Of a stretch of DNA of 64,000 nucleotides, positions 47,470 to 60,400 are shown one piece after another (the stretch's first letter is position 1; each line of letters opens with the position of its first letter). Location of the stretch: NCBI GenBank assembly GCA_015143295.1, contig CM026574.1:14324938-14388937 (forward strand). Reading direction: 5' to 3'. The translations under genes and the position numbers were made by a program. The stretch comes from Tetracentron sinense (lineage: Eukaryota; Streptophyta; Magnoliopsida; Trochodendrales; Trochodendraceae). The notes below the pieces were generated by a model. The model worked only from the letters and a program-made list of their open reading frames with translations, was not told the DNA's origin and ran no database searches.

Positions 47470-48200
47470 GAAAAATTTCGAAAATGAGCGCTGTAACCAT
47501 TGAAAATGCACTGTAATAACCAAAACCGCCGAAGATCACAAAATCATCGAAATAGCACTGTCATATCAAAATTGCAATAACAGAAAACCCCCGAAAATGG
47601 GCATTGTATCCATCGAAAAGCAGTGTCAGAACAGAAAACCACCGAAAATGAGCATCAAAGCATCGAAACAGAACTGTAATAACAGAAAACCATCGAAAAT
47701 GAGCATAAAATCATCGAAAATACACTGTAATATCGAAAATGCAATAACAAATAACCACCGAAAATGACCAAAAAACCGCCGAAATAGCACTGTAATAACA
47801 CAAAACCACCAAAAATCTGCATAAAATCATCGAAAATGCACTGTTATACTGGAAAACCATTGAAAATGGGCAAAAAATCATCGAAAAAGCACTGTTATAC
47901 TGGAAAACCACCGAAAATTGGCATAAAATCATCGAAAAGCCCTGTAAAAGAGAAAATGCAATAACATCAAACCCCCGAAAATGACCACAAAACCGCCGAA
48001 AATAAGCTCAAAACCACCGAAAATGAGAACTGTAACATTGAAAATGCACTGTAATCACAGATAACCACCGAAAATGAGCAAAAAAAATCAAACTTTATCA
48101 CTACAACCATCGAAAATGAACTCTAATAACAGAAAATGAGGAAAATGAGCACATAACCCTAGCAAATACCGAATATGATCACTGTAACCATCGCAAAATG
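47470..48200 (-). repeat. Repeats upstream of the transposase, inverted relative to the left set
   Basis: Variants of ACCGAAAATGAGCA, CATCGAAAAT and CACTGTAATA recur. They are the reverse complement of the TTTTCGG type, so each gene has the same repeat in the same sense upstream of its start. Confidence 0.85.
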
Positions 48201-48477
48201 GATCAAAAACATATAAACACTTACCCTATGTTCTTGTTCTTCTACTTTTTCTTCTTCTTCTTCACAAAGGTTTAGCTCAGTTGCAATGAAGGAGAAAGCT
48301 TCAACGAAGGGGAAAACTTAAGTCTAGCTCGTTGCAACGAAGGGGAAAGCTTGGATTTCGGATGAACGCTTCGTTGAAGGGGAAAGCTTGAGCTCAGTCG
48401 CACGGTGTTTAAGGGTTCTCTAACAGGGATGGGAGGCATTTTGGAGAAATTTTTTTAGAGGAAACCACGTGCTCCAC

Positions 48478-48572
48478 TAAAATCACTGTAGAAGCCTACA
48501 GAAATAAATATTTCAAACCGGAGCCCATATATGGGTTTTTTCATAATACGGGCCCAAATCCGTATTTTCCTC
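48478..48572 (-). repeat. Right terminal inverted repeat of the MULE
   Basis: Reverse complement of 39056-39150. The last bases are CGTATTTTCCTC. Confidence 0.9.
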
Positions 48573-48610
48573 AAAAGAAAATTTAGTTAAATTAAAAAAA
48601 AAAAAAAAAA
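48573..48610 (+). mobile_element. Remaining A-tail of the split SINE
   Basis: A-rich stretch ending in 17 A, followed directly by the SINE target duplication GGTTGGAATTCGGAA (48611-48625). Confidence 0.75.
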
Positions 48611-48625
48611 GGTTGGAATTCGGAA

Positions 48626-48776
48626 ACCGCTTGACTCGGCTTCATTCCGACAGCCGAACCAAAGAAGCCTCTAACCAAAATCACAATACAAACAAGCCCT
48701 TAACTAAAAATTTCCATTTCTCGCCCACTAGAATTTCAAGTTCTTCACTTCAGCGATTCTTGGGAGCATAGAAGAA
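48626..48776 (+). promoter_or_regulatory. Remaining native upstream sequence and 5' UTR of LSM3
   Basis: Only about 150 bp of non-transposon DNA separate the SINE/MULE insertion from the ATG. It contains CT-rich and CAAT-like words but no clear TATA box. The original distal promoter now lies beyond 38857. Confidence 0.45.
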
Positions 48777-51700
48777 ATGGCGAGTGAAGAAGAGAGTGCT
48801 GTGAAAGAGCCACTTGATCTCATCAGGCTCAGCCTCGACGAGCGAATCTACGTTAAGCTCCGCTCTGACAGAGAACTCAGAGGAAAACTTCACGTATGAT
48901 TCGAATCTCTTCTTCTTCTTCTTCTTCTTTCAATTTTTTTCCTACTTAATCCCCAATTCTCCCCACTTTATGTCTTGTTTATTTCTCTGTTGATAATGTT
49001 CTGGTTTCCTGCTTCTTCTTTTTTCAGTACCCATCAAGATTTTTGTAAATGGGTTTTTCTTTTTCTTGCATTTTGATTCTTGATAATCATTAAACTTTTA
49101 GCAACCCCATCTTTTTTTGTAGTTTGGTGAGGTGGGGATTTGCGTTTTTAGTCTCTTTTCTTGTGTTTTTCAGATTTTCTAAAGTTTTTTTCTAGGTGGG
49201 CTTCCAATTTTTCTTGCATATATTGTTGAAGTTGTAATTAAATTTATTTTTTTTAAAGTTAGTTCTAAATGTTTTTAATTTTATGTTCTGATCAAATCCA
49301 ACTTATATTGTTGCTTTGGTCTCATGGGGTTATCTGTTGGTGAGTTACATTGCAGGGGACTCCTTGATTCTCTATACCCACCAGTTATTTTCTTATCATT
49401 TACATAAGGTCTGTTTTGGTGATTGGGGATTCCAAATGTTAATGAGGGAGACTGGTAAAACCCACCAACTGTTGAGAATTTTAGGATGTGAAACTCATAA
49501 CAGTTTTGAAATAGACAAAGTTGAAGTTTGAACTCCTATAAAAAGGCTACTATAACAATGTGGATTTTTTAATATATAGAAAAAAAAAAGAGGGAATTAT
49601 TAATTTTAGAAGGTTTTGTCATTGTCAGCTTCCTTTTACGTTTTTTTGATCGGTAAATCAGATATATATATATATATAATAAAGGGTGTAACCAGTTTAC
49701 AGAGATGTAAACTAAAACAAGAAAGAAAAAGAAACAGAGCTAAAGGAAAGACCGACTAACAGCACTAAATAACACAAAAATCCACCAACAACTCTTCAGG
49801 GGTGCAAGATGTCCCTCACTGCATGATCCAAATGGAGAGAGGAGCTCCACTCCACAATCGACTAGCGCACCCGTCACAGAATATGAAAAAATGGGGATTG
49901 GGAGTTGTCAAATACTCGGCCATTCCTCTCTTTCCAGATAACCGATGCTATCGCGCCCGGTAACAAAGTTCAGATTGTTTCCTTAGCATCCACCAATGAT
50001 GTCAAACCCCAACTAGATAAGAAGCTCATAATGGAAAATGGGAAGACCCACTCCACACCCAACCGAGTCAAGAAGAAAGCCCAAATCTCAGAGACTACCG
50101 GGCAATGTAGGAACATATGATTCACACTTTCTTCCTTTTTCAGGTACAAATAGCACCGATTGGCAAAGCTCCACCCTCTCCTTTTTAACTAGTCCACAGT
50201 TAGAATTTTATTATGTGCTGCAGACCAGAGGAAAAAGGATACCTTTGTGGGGACCTGGTTAACCCACATAGCCTTATGAGGAAAATAGCGCAAAAGGGGG
50301 GAGCCAAATGACTGCAAAAGTGATCTCATTGAAAATTAGCCACTGGTGCTTCAAGACCAAACCTTGCAATCGCTAATCTGAGTTATAGGAGAAAAGGGGC
50401 TCAACCTGCCCAAAAGACGCTGCATATCGTCGACCTCTCAATCATTCAAATCCCTCCTAAACCTAGGGCACCAATAATCATTCCTTTTATTTGGTCCTGT
50501 CATGGCTGAAATATGTATTTTCACGAATTATATGCCGAAATTTCATCCTCATTGGATATTTCTAGGGCCTTTATATGCACTCCCTCTTTGTATCATATCT
50601 GTCATACGGTTTTTGTGGTCCTAATTTATTTTAGATTTTCTTAACCTGAAAGCTAAACTCGACTCAGAACCTTGTCAAGTAGAGTCAACTCGGAAACTCG
50701 GGTAAAACTCATCCAAGTAATGACACCTAAAACTTGAACATATATAATATTTTTCTAATACTATATATATGGTATAAATTCAAAATTAATAATAAACCAT
50801 GCCTAAAATGAGATATATAATTCAATATATACTAAACACCCCCCCTTATGTTTCGTAATTTATACTAAGGGTGGGTGGGGTGTGTTAAAAAAATATATAA
50901 TTTGGTTACTCAGGTAGGCCGGTTTACTCGATTTTTTGTTATAACACAAAACGTACATAACTCAGGCGAGTCGAGGCGAATTACTCGGTTTTCAATGTCA
51001 CTTCCGAGTTTTACCTCAAATTCAACCCGAAACTTGGCCAAGTTGAGTCGACTCGGCCAAGTTTCGGGTCGACTCGCCAAGTTTTAATACAGAGCTTAAA
51101 ATTATTCCCTCATTTTTTTTTCTCTTCCTTGCTAATTTTAGTTGCCTTTTTTTCCCCTTTGTGTTCTAGTCGGAGTAATGTAGACTTTATGTGTCAATGC
51201 AAAATATCAACCTTATCCATAATTTTTATTTTTTTTTATCGGTAAAAAAACAATTTCATTAAAAAGAAAAAGCAATTCCTCCATAATGTATCCAATTGAT
51301 TCTTTTTTGTTTTTTTTAGGAGTAATGTTTCTAATTGCTTATTAATATTAAATTTTGAACTATAAAAAAATCATCGTTGGAAATCCTGATTTTTGACTCA
51401 GAGCTATAGGTAGATGTAATGCATATCAAGAATACACATGATAATTGACATGATGTCAAAGACCGGAGGTTAAAGTCCAGTCTTTTCTATTCATTACAAA
51501 TTTGTTGTTTTTGAGTGTTTAATAGGACTGCTTCTTACTGCACAATAGGAAAAGAAGTAGTTTCCAACCTTAGGAAGTTGGGTGTGTCGTGGGGGGTTGC
51601 TACCGACTACCGTGACACACATTAAGAAACTGTGACCCCATGGACCATGGTACACCTAATAGTAGTATATCTGTTATAAAATGATCATCTAGTGTCTGAT

Positions 51701-54700
51701 ATGCATAAATTTTGTTTTTCCTTTGGGAGCATGTATAGCACCACTATTGTCAAACCTTCTTCGTGTTGCCTAAGCGAAGGGGTTCGCCATAAGAGACCAA
51801 AAACTTCTTTTATTTTTAATTATAAAAAATAAATATATCCATACATTATTGAAATTAGCAAGTAAAGCTGAATTAAAGCATAGGTAAGACTAGAATGTCA
51901 TTGCAAAGATAAAGAACTTAGTTTGTTACCTAGTAATGAAGTAATGAATAATGAACAGGAAAGAGAAAAATGATTTAGTGGCTTAGTGCAAAAGGAGAGG
52001 GAGGGTGGGTGGGAGGGGGGTGATTAGAGACAGCAGTGGTGGGATCATGCTTCATTTTCAGGTCTTGTAGGGTTTTTATCTACGAATCAGGCCAAAATCC
52101 TCTCTCAAAGGCAAGGTATCATTCTTTCAGGGGCCTCTTGTTATTGTGGGCAATTCAAGGAATGCTATCGGATGGGCTCAAGTATATGGGAAGGTCCTAG
52201 GGGATATAATTTTGTTAGTAGAGAAGTTCAGGATTGTTTATTCATAGGAATATTTCATTCTCTTGGATTCCCATATTGGCTAAAGAAATGGCTGATTCTT
52301 TGGCCAAAGGAGTTTCCAAGGACAATATTGATGGTTCTATTTTTATTTTGGATTGATGCATTTCCCACTCTTGCAGTCTGGTGGTTTTCTTGATTACAGA
52401 TATTTATTCTCCATTTTTATTTCATACTGACATTTCTTTCCTTACCGATAAAGAAAGGATGGGAAGGAATGGAAAGGAAACAGTGGGGGGGATCCTCTTT
52501 TCATTTTAAGATTTTTTTCGCAATTGTGGGCAACACATGCAACACAATATTATAATAGTACGGGAGATATTATCTAAATTAGTCGGAATCTTAATGCATT
52601 TTGTGTTCTTGCATTGATTACAACTTACAAGGGCTGAACTCCTTTTTCAGCATGGTGATGTCTCAGTTAGAAGCCATCACCATTGTAGGTGTTGTGGTTC
52701 TTGTAACTCTTATTGAACACAAATGTAATTATTGTTTTTGATAGATTTTTTTTTTTATCGAAGCGAAGCAATACAGCATAGGGGAGATTAAAAAAGAAAA
52801 CTAGTGAAGACAGAAAGAAAAGCAAAGAGCATACACAGATAACCCCCAAACTGAGGAAGAGAGAAAGAAATAGAACATTCCCACCAAAATCTCAACCCAA
52901 CACCTCTCCCACGTCCTCCGCAACTCGCCAAGTGGAACACCAAGAACAAGCGAGCGGATTCGAGAACGAATACAAGAAGGTGAGGAGGGGGGGAGTTCTC
53001 GAATACTCTTCTTTTTTTTTGATAGATGATGGTATGATGCTCCCACATGAAATGCATTGTTATGATAACCATACCTGCTATTCTGAGAATCTCAAAATCT
53101 TAAAAATTACCCACTAACTGAGGGCAAAAAATCATCAATGCCAAAAAAAGAATGTGTTAGGTTCCTTAAAGTTTGCCCATAACCATCTAACAAAGGAAAC
53201 AATGCGATTTGGTTCAATGATTGTAAAGAAATTACTTAAACAGGTAAACCTTGGAGTTTTAGAGTGACACACATGCACCCAAATTTATGGTCAAAAGAAA
53301 TCGAATAAAAGAAAATATGATCTTAAGGGGAACTAGTTTTTATCTTCTATGCCTATAACATAAAACCATACAAATCATAAGAACAGAAATGACAATATGA
53401 GACAAAAAAAAAAAATCATTGCTATTGTTCATCGTCTTTTTTCCTTTTCACCCTTTTTTCTGGATAGCAAGCCTTGAGTGTTCAACATCCTATCAAACCA
53501 TACAGTCCAGATCATGGTGTGCCTAACTGCATATTTTATAAAATCAATTTGTTTATGTTAAACTACAGATAAGATCCAATCACTTGATTTCTTTATTTAG
53601 TGTAACATTCAATCCAAATTATACAATTTTGAATGCAAATTATGCTAAAGCTGGTGCCTACCTTACAGTTCTATGCCAGGACTGCTGACACAGAAGCTAA
53701 TACATTGGTGCTTTAATTTTTCCATTCGGCTCATACTTCCTCCATTATGGGTTTAACTGGGATTCTTTCAGTGTACTTTGGTGTTGAACTGTTTTTTTTT
53801 TTTCCACATTTTCTTTGACTTCTTAACCACTTTTCAAACCCTCCAAATAGTTTTAACTTTTAACACCTATAATATCTTCTATGCGCTTAAGGAAGCAAGT
53901 TACGTGGGAGATAGATTTTTTATCCATGGAATGGGGAGATAGATTTTTAATACATGGAATGGGGAGGTTGGATTTGTTGAAGGGGTACCTCCCAATTTGA
54001 AGCTAGTTACAACTTATATTCTACACTAGGTCACCGTTATTTTATGTTCTTTCATGCATCTTAGTGATGATTACGAGGAAATTTTTTCCCAAACCCTTGC
54101 AAGATGTGGTGAGTGGACTTTGAGTTTGATATTGAAGAGATCTCCAGTGGATTGGCTGGGGAGGCAAAATAGACAAAAAAATATGTCTCAATTTCCACCC
54201 TGACTTTTTGGTCATCCAAGTTAACTCAGCAAGTCAATTAATATTCAGTTGAACACATCCCAATATCCCATTATTCCCATATAAGATTATATTTTAGAAA
54301 GAGAAAAGTCCAGTAACCATGCATCTTTTCATGTAAGGCTATCCTTATTTCACGATGCTGTGAAAATATTTAAATAAAGGAAAAGATTGCTTTTCTGTTT
54401 ATTCATATATTATGGTTCCTCCATTTGATTTTTTTGCATTGAGGTCTAGGACTGAAAAATGGAAAAATGGAAGAATGATTCACATCTATTGAGAAATAAA
54501 TATCTTCACGGTGAACTCCAAAAATATACATGGGCTTCATTATTTCTTTATTCTCCTTGACTACTTCAAATTTCTCCATCTTTTCCTAAAAATTGGCGTT
54601 TATTCTTTATGGTATAGCCAACTGAAACACATTGCTAAGTTCAGGTTGAGTGTCCTATTATTTGGACAAAATTAATAGATCTACATTAATGGAAATCGAT

Positions 54701-57412
54701 GTTACCTTTTCTCTTGAAAGGAGTATTGTATCAATGCAGTACTTTAGAACTGAAATCAAGTCTAGCATTTTCTGTAAATTTGAACTATATGCCTTTACTG
54801 TCGTAGCTTTGTTTTGTTTTTGCTCTTGTAATGTTTTTCTTTGAGTAGTATTTACTATCTTTTCTTTTGGGGTGACAATCTTGTTCTGCAGGCCTATGAT
54901 CAGCATTTGAATATGATACTCGGTGATGTTGAAGAAATCATTACTACAGTAGAAATAGATGATGAAACATATGAAGAGATTGTTCGGGTATGTCATATAC
55001 TTCTTCCTTCAAAAATTTAGTGTTCTCTGTTATGGAAGCTAACTAATTTAACTTAAAGAAGAAACAGGGGTCGAATTGAACATTGAGAAGAGAGAGAGGT
55101 CTCCCTGAATGATTGAAAGAGATGATTTATGTTATACACATACTTCTGTCTAGCTGTCACCTCATTTTTTTCAAATTCAAATTTTCTGGTGCTTGCTGTT
55201 TAAGGAGATCACATATCAATACCCTTTATCCTGCTGTTAGTGTTTGGTTTCATAGTTCAAACTTGCCAGCTCGTTCTTCCAGGGAAGCACATTCTGCGTA
55301 CTTGTAACCGAGTCTCTCTTCTACTTGCAAGAACGTTCCCCCTTTTCTCGTTAGAGTTGGGTTATACTCAACTTTGAGGTTCACATTACCACTTGTGCCA
55401 CTCAGTGGTCCTGATGAGGTCAAGCCACCAAGTCTACACAACATTGTTTCTAAGACTTCCAATCGACACTCATCCATCTCGGGGTGGAGAGAAATTTATT
55501 GCATTATAATGAGCAAGTGTACATGAAGTGTTACACGTCTGGAGGTAGGTTCTCATACGAAACCCATTCCTCTAACTATAGACATCAGTTCTTTGTATGT
55601 GGTTCCTGTTTTGGCACATGTATTTCATACACAAGTCATCTAGAGTATTATATGATACAATGGGAGTTTCTTTATGGAATATCCAAGGGATATTCATGGA
55701 GTTCTGTCGCGCCCCAAAATCACACCTAGGTTAAAGTGAGACCTTGGCACGTGACTTAACCATCAAACCGTCATAACATCCTGTCATAAAGCATTTAAGG
55801 CAATCTAAAACATGAACCTAAAATTTTTTCTTCAATTAATCATGATCAATTTTAATATCTCAATTTAAAAACTAAAACAAAATCAATAATTCAAATCATC
55901 CATCCTAATTCTCAACTATCAATTCAATTTTACCATAAATCCAATATTAAGTCTATTACAATGTCTTGAACTCCAAATTTAAATACTAATAATTTAATTT
56001 TCAGAAAAGGGCCAACGATCCAAATTCCATTCACCATCGGGATAATCACCTGCTGGATCTTCTTCTTACTCCTCGTATTCTTCCTCTTCCCAAGGTCCTG
56101 GGGCACAATTATCAAACCTAGAACCAGTTGACAACAAAATCATCGGCTGAGTAACAAATTACCCCGCGTATATAAACTCCTAACTAACAATTTAACAACA
56201 TTTAATATAAAGAATAAATTAGAATTTAACATTACATGTAAGCATATAAACAATTCAGAGTGCGGAAGCATAATTTCAATTCAATTCTTATACGTGCTCA
56301 CTTGTACTTATTTTTCTTGCTTATCTTATTTGTCTTTCTTATTCATGAATGTATCCAACAACATGCATGATGCAATAACTTAAAATAACTCTACCTCATA
56401 TATTGGTTAGAGATTAACATATACCCTACCTACCAAGGTACCACACGATTTACACATTATCCGATGTATACGGCTTGTCTAGACATTATCTGGTGTATAC
56501 GGCTTGTTGGTACTCGGGCAGAGTAAAACTCAATCATACAGTCATGCTTGTGTTCTTGTATACTTGCATAATACTTATTATCTTGCTTTTTATCATGTTT
56601 GTCATATTTATTTTCATGAGTGAATGTGAATAAAACAATGATAACTATTAATTAAATCGCACCGGAATTATTGGATTAAGGCTCTCGAAAGTTCATCATA
56701 ACGACTAACGCCGTCATGATAATACCCCTAAGTCAGATAACCATAATTCACAGTTCAATTAAATCAACATATATCATCATGTAATTTGTCAATCATACAC
56801 CAGTTTAAACATACAAAATTTCTCATAGTTGATCGATATAAAAATATGCTCTATTAGGTTTTCAACAATAAAATTATAAAACAATTCTATTTATCATGCA
56901 TCAATTTTTAGTATATAGTTTTTGATAAAATCAATCTCATAAAGCTCTAGTTTTATAACACATCACAATTTCAAATCAAACTCATAATTATTCCATCAAA
57001 TCCCTTCCTCCATTCTCCATCATACATATACCACAAAATCATTATAATAAAAATCATAAGAAACATCTCTAAACATCATAAATATCTTTCATAATAAAAA
57101 TCATAACGAAATATCTCTAAACATCATAACTATCTTCCATAAGGGATTGATATATCATAAACATGTTTGATCTTGTTTTTCTTACTTTAAATCTATATTT
57201 TTTATTGTTTATATTTAAATCACCATATTGGTAGGAATGAATTTATATTTACCTCTCTCGATCGCTTCTCTACGATCAAGCGCTTGCGAATGGGGTCGAT
57301 CTAAGCCTTTACGCTCTTTTCCTTGGAAAACTCTTGATCTCTCCTGTAGTGTAGTTAAGGCGTCTAGGCGATTAGCCCCGGCTAGGCGTTGCCTAGGCGA
57401 TAAATTTAATAT

Positions 57413-57445
<33 letters not shown>

Positions 57446-60400
57446 TATTATATATAACATCCAAAAGATCAAAACTCCACACCCACATCCCACAAAAACA
57501 TAAAATAAAAAGTCTATTACAATCATTCATGACATAACCAAAGACATGTTGACATAGTGGAGTATTAAACACTTCAAAATCTGGACCAAATACCCAAATT
57601 TGTGTCACTGTCCATGTATAATATTAGGCAGAGGCCCCTACGATTGCCCAGGGGGGTGGCAAGGGGGCAGCGCCCCCCTGCGAAAACGATATTTTTAGTG
57701 AAAAAAACGATTTAGAATCTTGTTACTTCTTCATTACATTTTTTTTCTATTTATTGGAAAATTTTGGATTTTTTAAAAGCAAAAAAAAAAAAATTACTAG
57801 GATCGCCCTCCTAGAGGGGCGTCTAGGCGGTTGAGGCCCAAAATCGCCTAGGCAACGTCTTGACTACACTGCTCTCCTCTTGGATCTCTCAGAATAACCT
57901 TCTCTTTATCTCTTTTAGGTTTAGAAACTCTTAAACCACGAATCTAAGGATTATTTATAGTGTTGGGGGCCCTAGGAACTCAAAAATCGCGCAATTAGAG
58001 AAAAAAATCACCGTCGGACAATCGATCGGCCATTTAGTGCTAATCGGTTAGAGCCGCCGCGGCGGTGGAGTGCTGATTGATCGATTGTCGCCGAATTTTA
58101 TTTTTTTTTCAAGTCTTTTACTACTTTTTGACTATCTTTCTTTTCATGCAATCTAATTCTAGAAACGACTTAAATTAAGTGATTTATTTGGGTTTTAAAA
58201 TCCATGTGTTTCAAATAAAATTTATAGGCTTAATCATTTTAAAATTTAAACAAAAGTTTCTATAGAATTTAATAAATAACACGAATATCAAGAATGATAA
58301 AATTTGGGGTTCTACAAGTTCTCTGGACACTAACACATGTATCCACTGCTATACAATGTTATACAATTCTGGAATATTTCAGTTCCCTTTTACGAATTCC
58401 TAGAAAACTTAACCTCGTTGTTGGCTTGTGTTTTAGATTTTGTTTTCGGACTTTTGTCTTCTATATAAAAAAAAAAAGAGGGTTTAGGAGTTTGTGACAA
58501 GGCATAGATCTTTGGCCTTGAGATAACGAAAACATCATTCTAGATTTTGGAAACTTACAATCCCTAAATTTGGATTCCCTATAGAGTACATATTAAATAT
58601 TACTAGATGAGGATGATAACTAGGCATGCCACTCAGGCCAGCTCGGCCCAACCCAAGCTGAACCCAACCCAATCAATGGGCACCTTGGACTGAAACTTTT
58701 CAGATTTTGGGTTGGGCTTGGATTAGAATATCCCTACTTGACCTAAGGTCAGGTTGGCTTGAATTGAAACCTCGGGGTAACCTGACCCAACTTGAGCTGA
58801 ACCATGTATACATAATACACATTTATGTTGTTTTAGTCTTTGTAGGAGATCTTTCAAAAATTATACAAGCCCAATCTTCATTCTCAACATCAAGTGGGAA
58901 CACTACAATAATTATCACCCGAGAAAGTACACACGTTTTTGCAGCCACACCTTACTGCCCGACAAAAGATTCAGTAAGAATATTCATGAAGAATGTGTTT
59001 TAAGTAGTAGGGACTCCCTGGAAACATTGTGAGAGATAGGGTCTCAGGTTCACGGTACACCTTTGGATGGGAGTGTATGAACTCTTGGGCTCTGAGTTAC
59101 ACAACTTAACTAGGCTAAGAGCAAGGCAAGCTAGAAACGAGCGGGCACATTATTGCTATTTGAGAAGCAAAAAAAGCAGTTCAATGAAGAAAGCGCGACA
59201 AGGATGCCAAAGCATATAGGTGGGGGAGGATTGTCAAACTCCGTCTGAAGCCTTTCTTCTATTTAAGAGAAAGCCTAGAAAAATCTAGAAAGTTCTCTTA
59301 ACTTTTAGAGGGGGAGAAATAGACTCTGGAATTGTAAAGGACTGTGCAAATAGTTACATATAGTTAGTGTCAAGAGAACTCCATAAATCTCCTTTAGATA
59401 TTCCATGGAGAAACTTCTATGGTTTCATAGAATATCCTAGAAGACTTATTATGAAATACCTGTGGCAATTTAGGAGCATCTAGATAGGGAATTCAACGTT
59501 TCATGTACCCTTTCTTATTGTACTGCGTGATATTTCCCTCAACCCCAAGCTGCTCCTGCGTGTGTGCATGAGTCAGTTTACGTATCCATTGGAGGTCTTA
59601 GCAACAGCAATGTGCAGGCTTGATGCCTTCACCTGATTAGGACCCTTGAGAGGCTGACTTGATGTGGTTTGACGCACTACACAAGAGCCATGCAGGGCTT
59701 ATACAAGTGGTAAATTATGACCCTGTGACAGTATTTTTCCCATTAACCTATGCAAAATGCTAAATGGTGTCAGGATCAACAATACTCCCACAAATGAGAA
59801 CTTCCACAATGCACCCCATTAAAAATGGCTTTGATTCTGGTTCAGACACCCAAGAAAACCCATTTGGTTCCTTAACAGAAAAAAACCATTTGGTCATTCA
59901 CCTCAACAATGAGATGGGCCTGTCTTACTCCAAGCCTGCATGGCTCTAAACTGCATAGGGTACACAAAGGTCATCAAACGGAAAAAAAATGAGATGGGCC
60001 TCTTAAGAGTTTTGTAGTAGAAGGATGACATATTTTGGATTCAGTTGCCCTTGTTTGAGAAAGCCTTGTCCAGGGAACATAAAACTAGATATTTGATGTG
60101 TGTACCTTTGGGAATCCTGGATTGGCAGGTTGTTGTGGTGTTTTTGAAGATAAGGGAGCTTTACTTGAAGTTTTATCCTGGCTAGTTTTCAAAAATTCTA
60201 GTTAAGCTGTGGCTTTCTCTCTGTTGCAAAGTGCTTCAAATCTTCAGAGCTTGTTTACTGGTAGGGAAGGTGAATCGTCTGACATTCTCACGGATCTGAG
60301 GCATGGTATTGGGTCATTGGTACAATCATTGATCACATTGTTAGATAGTGTTGATGGTGCTGATATTTTGCATGATCATACTCCGATGAGCTCCAACTCG

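Larger units (their letters stand above)
39056..48572. mobile_element. Kaonashi-like Mutator element (MULE) carrying transposase and Ulp1-type protease
   Basis: A 9517-bp element with inverted terminal repeats. Left GAGGAAAATACGGATTTGGG; the right end is its complement, and similarity continues for about 95 bp. Flanks are A-rich: AAAAAAAAA at 39047-39055 and AAAAGAAAA at 48573-48581, 8 of 9 matching, as expected of a 9-bp Mutator duplication in a poly-A target. It carries a plus-strand C48 protease gene (40270-43939) and a convergent minus-strand MURA transposase (44835-47426). This pairing is the known Kaonashi (KI-MULE) type. Each gene has one in-frame stop, so the copy is probably recently inactivated unless the stops are tolerated or assembly errors. 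Confidence 0.9.
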
